A DNA stretch of 21,146 bases from Desulfobacterales bacterium. Its GTDB lineage: Bacteria > Desulfobacterota > Desulfobacteria > Desulfobacterales > JAHEIW01. How positions within the stretch are numbered: position 1 is the stretch's first letter; each line of letters begins with the position of its first letter. The translations under genes and the position numbers were made by a program. The notes under the pieces are model-generated. The model ran no database searches. It had not been told where the DNA came from and saw only the letters and a program-made list of their open reading frames with translations. Location: the NCBI GenBank assembly GCA_030145015.1, contig JAQYWI010000094.1:1-21146 (forward strand), written 5' to 3'. Positions 1-6,841 of the stretch are shown piece by piece.

Positions 1-144
1 GTGTCGATGCTTTCCCGGGGGCGTATATCATTAAAACAACTGGCCACGCATACTTTTCCCCTGGATCAAATCGATGAAGCGTTTAAGACCTTTGTTGAAA
101 GAATCGGAGGGGCCGTGAAGGTTATCGTGCACCCCAATGCCTAA
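1..144 (+). CDS. Zinc-dependent alcohol dehydrogenase (MDR family), 3' end only
   Basis: The window opens inside a reading frame of 47 codons that closes with TAA at 142-144. The residues end in THTFPLDQIDEAFKTF followed by GGAVKVIVHPNA. This is the usual C-terminus of medium-chain dehydrogenases: the helix that packs under the Rossmann domain, then the last strand. The same ending occurs in the two full-length dehydrogenases at 12855-13922 and 16037-17104 (for example THVFPL and GAVKVVVEPN), so this is probably a third member of that subfamily. The zinc ligands and nucleotide-binding glycines lie outside the window, so substrate and cofactor cannot be judged. The cupin gene starts 12 bp downstream, which suggests co-transcription. 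The family call is fairly secure; the true start is not visible. Confidence 0.8.
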   Translation: MSMLSRGRISLKQLATHTFPLDQIDEAFKTFVERIGGAVKVIVHPNA

Positions 145-156
145 TGGGATTAAAGA

Positions 157-555
157 ATGAAACACATCCTCAAGCTTGAAGACGGCAGAGCCGAACCCAT
201 TAAAGATCTGATGAAATCCAAAAAGGAATTTGCGCTGCGCCGTGTGCTTGTGGATGCGCAAATCGGCGGTGCCGAGCATCTGACCTTTGGCTACGCCCGC
301 TTTGAACCCAAAACATCGTATCATAAAAAACACATCCATCCCGATGCCGAAGAAGTCTTTTACCTCCTATCCGGAAAAGGCATCGGCGGCGTCGGGGATG
401 GAACCGAAGAAATCGAGATCGTCGCGGGCGATACGGTATGGGTGCCCAAAGGCGCCGTCCACTGGTTGTACAATCCTTTTGAAGAAGCCTGCGAAATTCT
501 ATTTGTTTATGCTGCATCTTCCCTTGCCGCCGCCGGCTATAAAATTGTCGAGTAG
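157..555 (+). CDS. Small single-domain cupin protein
   Basis: A 132-residue protein that is essentially one double-stranded beta-helix (Cupin_2 type). Cupin motif 1 is visible as HIHPDAEEVFYLLSG, giving likely metal ligands His59, His61 and Glu66. Motif 2 is GDTVWVPKGAVHWLYN, supplying His102. All four usual metal ligands are therefore present. Small cupins in sugar operons are often isomerases, epimerases or binding proteins for oxidised sugars; which one applies here cannot be read from sequence. The start lies 12 bp after the preceding dehydrogenase stop with only a weak ribosome site, consistent with coupled translation. A hydroxyacid dehydrogenase follows in the same direction. Fold confidence is high; no specific function is claimed. 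Confidence 0.85.
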   Translation: MKHILKLEDGRAEPIKDLMKSKKEFALRRVLVDAQIGGAEHLTFGYARFEPKTSYHKKHIHPDAEEVFYLLSGKGIGGVGDGTEEIEIVAGDTVWVPKGAVHWLYNPFEEACEILFVYAASSLAAAGYKIVE

Positions 556-635
556 TCCATCATTGTGCGCATGCTAAAAAAACGTTCCTGCGTGCAGAAA
601 CCGTTATGGCCATCGCCACCCAAAAGGACACCTAT

Positions 636-1526
636 ATGAATACAAAACAAAATCTCGGATGGATCGGAGTCGGAAAAATGGGAACCCCCATGTCGACCAA
701 TTTGCTCAAAGCCGGATATACGCTGACGGTTTTTGACGTCGTCCCGGCGGCAATGAAGGCCCTGGTGGATCAGGGCGCCAACCCTGCGCAATCACCGGCT
801 GAAGTCGCCGATCAGTCCGATATCATCATTTCCATGATCCCCGATGACACGGCTTTGGAGGAGATATCGACCGGAGCACAGGGGATTTTTCAAGGTTCAA
901 AACAGGGCATCATTTACATCGACATGAGTACGGTTTCGCCGGCGGTTTCTGCCCGCATCGGCGAAATAGCTGAAAAAAAGGGCATCCAATATCTGCGTGC
1001 ACCGGTTTCCGGCAGCACCGAATCAGCAGTTACGGCCGCCTTAACCATTCTGGCTTCCGGTCCTAAAGATACATTTGATCAATGCCGGCCTATTTTTGAA
1101 ACACTCGGACAGAAAGTGTTTTATGCGGGAGCGGGTGACCAGGCCCGCTATCTCAAGCTTTTGATCAACATGATGGTGGGTATTACTTCCGCCATGACCG
1201 CCGAGGCACTTGTCTTCGGAAAACGCGGCGGGATCGACTGGGACCAGATGATCGATATTATCAACAACAGTGTGGTCGCCTCGCCCTTGATTGGTTTCAA
1301 AGTGCAGTTGCTCAAAGAACGCCGCTATGCCCCCATGTTTACCGCCGCGCAAATGGCCAAGGACTTTGATCTTGCACTGGATAGCGGACGCAAGACGGAT
1401 ACGCCCATGCCCCTTACGGCCCTTACCCGTCAGCTATACGGGGCCATGAAGGCCACCGGCAAAGGCGAGCTGGACTATTTCGGCATGGTCGCCCTGATGG
1501 AGGAAATGGCGGGTATCAAAAGCTAA
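636..1526 (+). CDS. 3-hydroxyisobutyrate dehydrogenase-family NAD(P)-dependent reductase
   Basis: A beta-hydroxyacid dehydrogenase of 296 residues, the family's normal length. The N-terminal Rossmann motif is GVGKMG (residues 11-16). The substrate motif APVSGS is at 122-127, and the catalytic lysine is Lys174 in RYLKLLIN, with Asn178 one turn later. The second beta strand ends in VFD (Asp34); an acidic residue there normally selects NAD(H). Relatives interconvert 3-hydroxyisobutyrate, tartronate semialdehyde or glyoxylate and their alcohols; the substrate here is open. I chose the ATG at 636 rather than the in-frame ATG at 606, because AAAGGA lies just upstream of 636 and the ten extra residues precede the normal family start. 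A related but distinct enzyme lies at 1747-2625, so this is not a simple tandem duplicate. Confidence 0.85.
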   Translation: MNTKQNLGWIGVGKMGTPMSTNLLKAGYTLTVFDVVPAAMKALVDQGANPAQSPAEVADQSDIIISMIPDDTALEEISTGAQGIFQGSKQGIIYIDMSTVSPAVSARIGEIAEKKGIQYLRAPVSGSTESAVTAALTILASGPKDTFDQCRPIFETLGQKVFYAGAGDQARYLKLLINMMVGITSAMTAEALVFGKRGGIDWDQMIDIINNSVVASPLIGFKVQLLKERRYAPMFTAAQMAKDFDLALDSGRKTDTPMPLTALTRQLYGAMKATGKGELDYFGMVALMEEMAGIKS

Positions 1527-1589
1527 GAGGTTCAGGCCCCGGATTTAGAGATTATAGCTTAGCATATTGGGTTTAAGACAAATCATTTT

Positions 1590-1680
1590 TGTTTAATTGG
1601 TTTGATTAGTTTAATTCGTTCAATTGGTTCGGTTTAATCCAACCAATCCAACCAATGAAACAAATAAAACGAATCTAACC
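1590..1680. repeat. Inverted array of ten AT-rich nonamers
   Basis: Five consecutive 9-bp units of the form NGTTNNATT run from 1590 to 1634 (TGTTTAATT, GGTTTGATT, AGTTTAATT, CGTTCAATT, GGTTCGGTT). A single T at 1635 follows. Then five units of the opposite form AATNNAACN run from 1636 to 1680 (AATCCAACC twice, AATGAAACA, AATAAAACG, AATCTAACC). The GTT and ATT parts are conserved in nine of the ten units (GGTTCGGTT departs from ATT), while positions 1, 5 and 6 vary. The whole is a 91-bp imperfect palindrome placed between two reductase genes. It occupies most of the 220-bp gap 1527-1746, which holds no gene. Function is unknown; it could fold into a long hairpin or act as a mobile or recombination repeat. 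Confidence 0.85.
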
Positions 1681-1746
1681 GGACCTTGAACCCTGAAACT
1701 TGAACAAGGTAAAAAATATATTTTTGGATTTTAAGGAGGATATAAA

Positions 1747-2625
1747 ATGGCTTTAAAAGTCGGATTTATCGGATTGGGGATCATGGGTCAGCCCATGGCC
1801 CAAAACGTTGTCAAAGGCGGCCATGCCTTAACCGTCTACAACCGCTCGGGTGAAAAAGCAAAGCCCTTTGGCGAGGCCGGGGCCACCGTGGCGCCAACAC
1901 CGAAAGCAGTGGCCGAAGCATCCGATGTGATCATATTAATGCTGGCCGGCCCGGAAGCCATCGATGCGGTTTTGGAGGGACCCGCAGGCTTGATGGCCGG
2001 CCTGCAGGCAGGCCAAACCCTGGTGAATATGAGTACGGTTTCACCGCGGTATGCCAAAGAGCTTGCCGGCAAACTCGCCGCCAAATCTGCGGTGGCCATT
2101 GATGCACCGGTTTCGGGTTCCCGCAAACCGGCCGAGGAAGGTGCCCTCGTCATTCTGGCCGGCGGCCCGCAGGGTAAAGTATCCGAGTTGGAGCCCCTGT
2201 TTATGTGCATGGGTAAAAAAGTGGTCTATTGCGGCGAGGCCGGCCAGGGCGCCAGCATGAAAATGGCGGTCAATCTGCTTTTGGGCATTATGGCCGCCGG
2301 CATTTCCGAAGCCGTCAATTTAGGCCAGAAATGCGGCCTGGATACCGCCACCATGCTGGAGACCATGCTGGCGGGACCCATGGGCTGTGCGCTTTTCGAA
2401 TTTAAAAAACCGATGCTGATCGATGACAGCTTTTCAGCCCAGTTTCCCTTAAAACACATGACCAAGGACATTCGTTTTGCGCTGCAAACCGCCGATGAAA
2501 ACGGCGCCATGGCGCCCATCGGGCACACGGTATTCCAGCTCTACCGCCAGAGCATGGGCCAGGGTCTGGCCGACCAGGACTTTGCGGCCGTCAAAAAAGT
2601 TTTTGAACGCATCAGTGATGCCTAA
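1747..2625 (+). CDS. Glyoxylate/semialdehyde reductase-like beta-hydroxyacid dehydrogenase
   Basis: A 292-residue member of the same family as the gene at 636-1526 but clearly divergent. Motifs are GLGIMG (9-14), DAPVSGS (119-125) and the catalytic Lys172 with Asn176 in MKMAVN. After the second strand the sequence reads VYNRS (Asn32, Arg33, Ser34), the arrangement that usually favours NADP(H); the upstream paralogue has Asp at this place. Relatives include glyoxylate and succinic-semialdehyde reductases and tartronate-semialdehyde reductase. An ideal AAGGAGG lies seven bases before the ATG, so this start is secure. The strong site and the repeat-filled gap upstream suggest it may be translated, or even transcribed, independently of the first reductase. 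Family certain; substrate unknown. Confidence 0.85.
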   Translation: MALKVGFIGLGIMGQPMAQNVVKGGHALTVYNRSGEKAKPFGEAGATVAPTPKAVAEASDVIILMLAGPEAIDAVLEGPAGLMAGLQAGQTLVNMSTVSPRYAKELAGKLAAKSAVAIDAPVSGSRKPAEEGALVILAGGPQGKVSELEPLFMCMGKKVVYCGEAGQGASMKMAVNLLLGIMAAGISEAVNLGQKCGLDTATMLETMLAGPMGCALFEFKKPMLIDDSFSAQFPLKHMTKDIRFALQTADENGAMAPIGHTVFQLYRQSMGQGLADQDFAAVKKVFERISDA

Positions 2626-2799
2626 ATAACTTAAATTCAGATGCTTTGCGATCTGGTGCGCGCGGATATCGCCTGCCGTGTTTCCGCGGCTTATTCGGAA
2701 TAAATTTTTACTATAAAAACAAACCAAACTTTTGAACCCGGCTTTATTTTAAGCGATGCTAAAAATTGTGTAATTTTAAACCAAAAGGAGGAAGAGAAT

Positions 2800-3702
2800 A
2801 TGGGGACACCTGTACTGTTCGAGGAGTTGACTCTGGACGTGGCCTTGGAACTGGCGAAGACAAGAGGAATCATTATTTTTCCTGTGGCCACCACCGAGGC
2901 ACATGGCAACCATCTTCCGCTTGGAACCGATACATTTACGGCAGAGTGGATCGCAAAGGAACTAAGCAGCATCACAGGACTTCCCGCCCTGGTGCCAACA
3001 CCGATACGGGCAGGGGCGTCACCAACCTTTCACTATGACACCAAGGGAAACCCGATTCTCGGAACCCTTGCGATCAGCCACAGTACCATGCAGGCATTGA
3101 TAAAAGACATCTGCAGAGGATTATGGAGTACGGGGTTCAGAAAGATAATTATCGTCCAGGGCCACGGGCAAGAAGCCAATTTTCAGGTCATTGCGCATGA
3201 AGTCGCCACTGATTTAAGGCGAGAAAACAAATCGCTCTTTATCGCCGCCGCTACTTATTGGGAACTCGCCGCACAAATCCTGCGTGAAACGCTCAACACT
3301 CCTTTTTACCATGCCGGTGAAGAGGAAACGAGCAATGTCCTTTTTGCCAGGCCTGACCTGGTTAAAAAAGATGCGATCACCGGCAAAGAGCTGAAAACGC
3401 TCCTGGATAAAAGTATACTGAAAAGAGCCATTACCCATGACGAAACCGAAACGTTCAGCGTCATGGACGTCGCTTCTTTTCTACCCATCCCGGAAGTCGG
3501 CCAGATCAAATCCGCCGGCGTAGGGAGTATCGAGAATATCAACAGCGCAAGCGCCGAAAAGGGACAAAAGGTGCTTACGCGGGCCATGGAAAGATATCTG
3601 GCCCTGATAAGAGATCTTGAAACACATTACGCACCGCAGGAAGTTCCCGGTATAGATGTCCGGGAACGACCGGAATCCCCGCGTTTCACAGTGGATTATT
3701 GA
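2800..3702 (+). CDS. Creatininase-fold metal-dependent hydrolase (creatinine amidohydrolase family)
   Basis: A 300-residue protein of the creatininase family (PF02633 type), cytoplasmic amidohydrolases with a two-metal centre. The family's metal-binding residues are visible: Glu33 and His35 in ATTEAHGNHLPLGTDT, Asp44 in the same stretch, His122 in VQGHGQ, and Glu174 in HAGEEETS. The usual NGHGGN is changed to QGHGQE here. It is preceded by a very strong AAAAGGAGGA ribosome site. The neighbouring GntR gene and the second creatininase-fold protein at 4610-5575 argue against a creatinine substrate and for ring opening or hydrolysis of an oxidised sugar or cyclitol. It is shorter than the second paralogue and lacks the latter's C-terminal tail, so the two are probably not redundant. 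Confidence 0.8.
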   Translation: MGTPVLFEELTLDVALELAKTRGIIIFPVATTEAHGNHLPLGTDTFTAEWIAKELSSITGLPALVPTPIRAGASPTFHYDTKGNPILGTLAISHSTMQALIKDICRGLWSTGFRKIIIVQGHGQEANFQVIAHEVATDLRRENKSLFIAAATYWELAAQILRETLNTPFYHAGEEETSNVLFARPDLVKKDAITGKELKTLLDKSILKRAITHDETETFSVMDVASFLPIPEVGQIKSAGVGSIENINSASAEKGQKVLTRAMERYLALIRDLETHYAPQEVPGIDVRERPESPRFTVDY

Positions 3703-3754
3703 CAAACACAAAGGAGCACCGATCAAAGATTTGAAATTTTGATTTGAATAGTGC

Positions 3755-3783
3755 TTGACTTGAAATTGTATCAAAGTTATGCC
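3755..3783 (+). promoter_or_regulatory. Candidate sigma-70 promoter of the GntR gene
   Basis: TTGACT at 3755-3760 is followed by a 17-bp spacer and TATGCC at 3778-3783, ahead of the GntR start at 3822. The -35 box is good and the -10 box is poor (only TAT matches). The spacer contains TTGTATCAA (3767-3775), a quasi-palindrome resembling FadR-type operator half-sites. Prediction only. Confidence 0.35.
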
Positions 3784-3792
3784 ATGCAACAC

Positions 3793-3804
3793 GTAATATA
3801 TTAC
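3793..3804. promoter_or_regulatory. Perfect 12-bp palindrome, candidate GntR operator
   Basis: GTAATATATTAC is its own reverse complement and lies about 10 bp after the predicted -10 box and 17 bp before the GntR start codon. FadR-subfamily regulators commonly bind short palindromes near their own promoter, so autoregulation is likely. I did not find another exact copy in the window. Confidence 0.45.
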
Positions 3805-3821
3805 ATATTAAAAGGCAGCCA

Positions 3822-4490
3822 ATGAAAGCATTTGTATACGAAAATAAACCCTTAAATTTGAAGGACTGGGCTTACGAAACGATCAAGCAGTTGATTCTCA
3901 CCTATAATGTTGAACCGGGTGAGCAGTTGCACATCGAGGACTTGTCAAAAAAAATGAAGGTCAGCCGCACGCCTATACGTGAGGCATTGTTGAAGTTAGA
4001 AAGCGAAGACCTCGTCGAAGCGAATTCCCGGGTCGGCTTTTTCGTCAAGGGAATTACAAAGAAAGACTTGCTGGAACTTTTTGAAATCAGGGAAATTACC
4101 GAGGGCTTTGCAGCCAGGAAAGCGGCACTTCTGCTTGAAGACGCTGACCTGACGTGGATCAATAAGCTGCAGAAAGAGGCTGTCGCGGCTGTCAAAGCAG
4201 GCGACCTGAATAAATTCAACGAAAAAGAAATCGCACTGCATAGCTTTATCATAGAAAAGTCGCAAAATCAGAGACTGCTTAACCTGGTTGAAAGCATAAA
4301 AGATCTTACCTATCGACAGCGCCTACTGGCGCTTAAATCGATAGACAATGTAAAAAAATCGCTTGGCGAACATCAAGAAGTTATCACGGCCCTCCAAAAT
4401 AGAAATAGTAAATCGGCATACAAAGCGATGTCGGATCATATCAGTGCCGTCAAAAACCGAATGCTGGATATTTTGGATATGATCGAGTGA
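3822..4490 (+). CDS. GntR-family transcriptional regulator, FadR subfamily (FCD domain)
   Basis: A 222-residue regulator. The N-terminal winged helix-turn-helix spans roughly residues 12-78, with the typical recognition segment VSRTPIREALLKLESEDLV at 48-66. The C-terminal all-helical FCD effector domain (about 83-215) carries likely metal ligands His140, His184 and His206. The usual Asp four residues before the first His appears as Glu136. FadR-type regulators bind organic acids or sugar acids and typically repress adjacent catabolic operons. Its position between two creatininase-fold genes and ahead of the iolN-iolM-iolO-like set and the importer suggests it controls those genes. A promoter and a perfect palindrome lie directly upstream. 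The family call is secure; the effector is unknown. Confidence 0.92.
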   Translation: MKAFVYENKPLNLKDWAYETIKQLILTYNVEPGEQLHIEDLSKKMKVSRTPIREALLKLESEDLVEANSRVGFFVKGITKKDLLELFEIREITEGFAARKAALLLEDADLTWINKLQKEAVAAVKAGDLNKFNEKEIALHSFIIEKSQNQRLLNLVESIKDLTYRQRLLALKSIDNVKKSLGEHQEVITALQNRNSKSAYKAMSDHISAVKNRMLDILDMIE

Positions 4491-4609
4491 TCACGCACCA
4501 CCTTAGATAAAGATAATAACAAGCGGTCATCATGGATGACAGACGCAATGCTTTTTTGCAAAAGTGAGGGCCGTTATTTTTCATAATTGAGACAGGAGGG
4601 AATATTAAA

Positions 4610-5575
4610 ATGGGAAAATGGGAATTGCCGCCGAAAGGCGGACACATGGAATTGCCGACCGGAATATATTATCAGACCATGACCGACCGTGAAAGTCAGG
4701 AACGTCTTAAAAAAAACGATCTTATTATCATCCCGGTCGGAAGTAGTGAGAATCACGGACCCCACGCATGCTCAGGAGAGGATACCTTTCTGGTAACCCG
4801 GATAGCGGAACAGGTGGCCCAGGCGACAGGTTGTACGGTTGCTGAGCCCATCTGGTATGGTTCACATCCTTTTCATCACCTGGGGATGCCAGGGACGATC
4901 GTCATCCCTGAAGAGGATTTGGCCGCTTACATCCGGGCTATCATTGCCGGGTTCTGGAATACCGGTTACCGCAAGATGATTCTGCTAAACGGGCACGGCC
5001 AGGATTATGTAATCCCGCTTGCAATGCATCAATTCGCGAAGAGATACCAGGTCCCTTCCATTTTGGTAAACGTGAACTGGTGGTTTGTTATTCCGGAGCA
5101 TATCCGCGATAAAGCCCACGGCGGACCATTCGACACCCCCTTTATTCATGCGGATGAATGTGAAACTTCCTTTTCGCAAGCGTTATTCCCGGAAATGATC
5201 GACCAGCAATATGCTGTGGACACAGAACCGATCAAGTGTTTTCCCGATGGACACATCAACAAATCCGGAAGCGCGTATGATCTCCCGATTCCTTTCTGGC
5301 AGCAGGTGGGGGCTTCGGCCATCGAAGTGGTTTCCACCCCGGAAGGCGTCGTGGGAAGCGCAACCCTTGCGGATCCGGAAAAGGCAAAACCGGGCTGTAT
5401 CGCAATAATGGACTATTTGGAGAAATTAATTAATGACATCATGGAAATGTATCCGGCCGGGAAACTGCCTCCGGTCGAGGTGATGACGATGAGAGATCCG
5501 GAAGAGATCGATAGTGTCTTAAAAGGGCCTCAAAATGGCGGGAGGCACATCTACACCCTAGGTTACCCGACATAA
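4610..5575 (+). CDS. iolN: Creatininase-fold hydrolase, probable 3-dehydro-scyllo-inosose hydrolase
   Basis: A 321-residue creatininase-family enzyme. Metal ligands are Glu47 and His49 in SSENHGPH, Asp58 in GEDTF, His129 in NGHG and Glu183 in HADECETS. An N-terminal LPPKGGHMELPTG segment and a C-terminal tail ending in GGRHIYTLGYP go beyond the core and match what I recall of the IolN group. IolN opens the diketo ring made from scyllo-inosose to give 5-dehydro-L-gluconate. Support comes mainly from order: a zinc dehydrogenase (IolM-like) and a TIM-barrel epimerase (IolO-like) follow directly, as in the Thermotoga inositol pathway. AGGAGG lies about 11 bases before the ATG. The residues after HGPH (ACSGED) differ from the standard LPLGTD. 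Family confidence is about 0.95, the specific reaction about 0.65. Confidence 0.7.
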   Translation: MGKWELPPKGGHMELPTGIYYQTMTDRESQERLKKNDLIIIPVGSSENHGPHACSGEDTFLVTRIAEQVAQATGCTVAEPIWYGSHPFHHLGMPGTIVIPEEDLAAYIRAIIAGFWNTGYRKMILLNGHGQDYVIPLAMHQFAKRYQVPSILVNVNWWFVIPEHIRDKAHGGPFDTPFIHADECETSFSQALFPEMIDQQYAVDTEPIKCFPDGHINKSGSAYDLPIPFWQQVGASAIEVVSTPEGVVGSATLADPEKAKPGCIAIMDYLEKLINDIMEMYPAGKLPPVEVMTMRDPEEIDSVLKGPQNGGRHIYTLGYPT

Positions 5576-5626
5576 TCAATAAAAGACCGATTAGCGCAAT
5601 TGCTATCATCGTTTAGGGAGAAGGTT

Positions 5627-6787
5627 ATGGGCATCGCAGAAAAAGTCAAAGCCGTTGTGATGACGGGTCCCGGGCAGGTGGAATGTCAGTATCTTCCCTA
5701 TCCAGATCATCTGGAACCGGGCGCCGTCATTGTTAAAGTCGAGATGTCAGGTATCTGCGGAACGGACAAACATGCCTTTGACGGAGACCTGACGCTTTAT
5801 GGCGGGACCGAAGCCGAACAGGATATGGTGTATCCGACGGTACACGGACACGAAAATTCCGGAATTGTAGTCGAGATGAATGGCAACGGCAGTGAAATAG
5901 AATATGCCGGCCAGGACCTGAAAGTTGGGAATCGCGTCACCCACTGTCCCAACGTTATCTGTGGCCGGTGCTGGTACTGTCGCCGGATCCATGCATTACC
6001 CTTTTGCGCGAACCATGAAGGTATCGGGATGACATATGCGAGCGACGCGTTTCCATATATCACCGGCGGCTGGGCTGAATACCTTTACATCCCCCCGAAA
6101 GCCTGGGTCTACAAAGTGCCGGAGGCGCTGAGCGTTGAAGAAACCGCCCTGTCGGAAATTTTTGTCGTCACCTCTCTTTTGGACCGCGCCAAGATGTATT
6201 CTCAAATCGATGCGAGGGGATTTAATTTCGGCGATACCGTGGTGGTGCAAGGGCTGGGGGCAGTCGGTATGATGATGATTGCAAAGGCCCGTTTATTGGG
6301 CGCCGGAAAGATAATTACTCTGGATACCTTGCCGTCGAAACTGGCCTTGTCGAAGGAGTTCGGCGCCGACCTGGCTGTTGATGTGTCGGGCCTGACCGAT
6401 GACGAACTGGTCCAGTTTATACGTGATGAAACCCAAGGGCGCGGGGCTGATGTCGTGGTAGAAGTGGTCGGCCGTCCGGAAGTACTCGACGTCGGCCTGC
6501 GCATGCTTCGCCGGGGGGGGACTTATTGTGAAACAGGAAATTTTGTCGACACGGGTACCGTTGAATTAAATGTCCACCGCCACCTTGCAGCCAAGAATGT
6601 TCTCTTTATCGGGAACACAAATCATCCGCATGATATGTATTACGCGCATTTTGAAATGATGCTTCGGAATCGAGACCGATTCCCCTGGGAAAAATTGATT
6701 ACCCATCGTTTTGCTCTGGACCAGTGTCACGAAGCCTTGAAAGAGGCCTATGGTCCGAATACCTTGAAGGTCGAGTTCGTCCCATAA
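5627..6787 (+). CDS. iolM: Zinc-dependent MDR dehydrogenase, probable scyllo-inosose 3-dehydrogenase
   Basis: A 386-residue medium-chain dehydrogenase, longer than the roughly 350 usual for the family because of an insert near residues 52-68. Catalytic zinc ligands are Cys44 (SGICGTD) and His75-Glu76 (HGHENSG). Structural zinc cysteines are 112, 115, 118 and 127, with eight residues rather than seven between the last two. The Rossmann motif is GLGAVG, and the second strand ends TLDT, consistent with NAD(H). In the Thermotoga route IolM oxidises scyllo-inosose to the diketo-inositol that IolN hydrolyses; gene order iolN-iolM-iolO supports this. I chose the ATG at 5627, preceded by GGGAGAAGG, over the upstream in-frame TTG at 5600. 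Sorbitol- or threonine-type activity is the main alternative. Confidence 0.68.
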   Translation: MGIAEKVKAVVMTGPGQVECQYLPYPDHLEPGAVIVKVEMSGICGTDKHAFDGDLTLYGGTEAEQDMVYPTVHGHENSGIVVEMNGNGSEIEYAGQDLKVGNRVTHCPNVICGRCWYCRRIHALPFCANHEGIGMTYASDAFPYITGGWAEYLYIPPKAWVYKVPEALSVEETALSEIFVVTSLLDRAKMYSQIDARGFNFGDTVVVQGLGAVGMMMIAKARLLGAGKIITLDTLPSKLALSKEFGADLAVDVSGLTDDELVQFIRDETQGRGADVVVEVVGRPEVLDVGLRMLRRGGTYCETGNFVDTGTVELNVHRHLAAKNVLFIGNTNHPHDMYYAHFEMMLRNRDRFPWEKLITHRFALDQCHEALKEAYGPNTLKVEFVP

Positions 6788-6841
6788 TTGCCGCAACGGG
6801 TTTTCAAAACCGGTTAGAATTGACTGCCAGCAGGTAGAAAT

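Noticed and set aside
1590..1680. CRISPR array
   Set aside because: The units are 9 bp with no spacers and switch orientation at the centre, which does not match repeat-spacer structure.
2691..2703. Palindrome TTATTCGGAATAA followed by AT-rich sequence, considered as a terminator
   Set aside because: The stem is AT-rich with a one-base centre and is too weak for an intrinsic terminator; no promoter aligns with it either.
4554..4563. Palindrome TTTTGCAAAA ahead of the iolN-like gene
   Set aside because: A 10-bp A/T-tract palindrome is expected by chance in AT-rich gaps and no promoter could be placed with it.
6799..6811. Palindrome GGTTTTCAAAACC between the iolM-like and iolO-like genes
   Set aside because: The centre is a single base, so a hairpin would be small, there is no T-run, and the short gap within an operon makes a terminator or operator unlikely.
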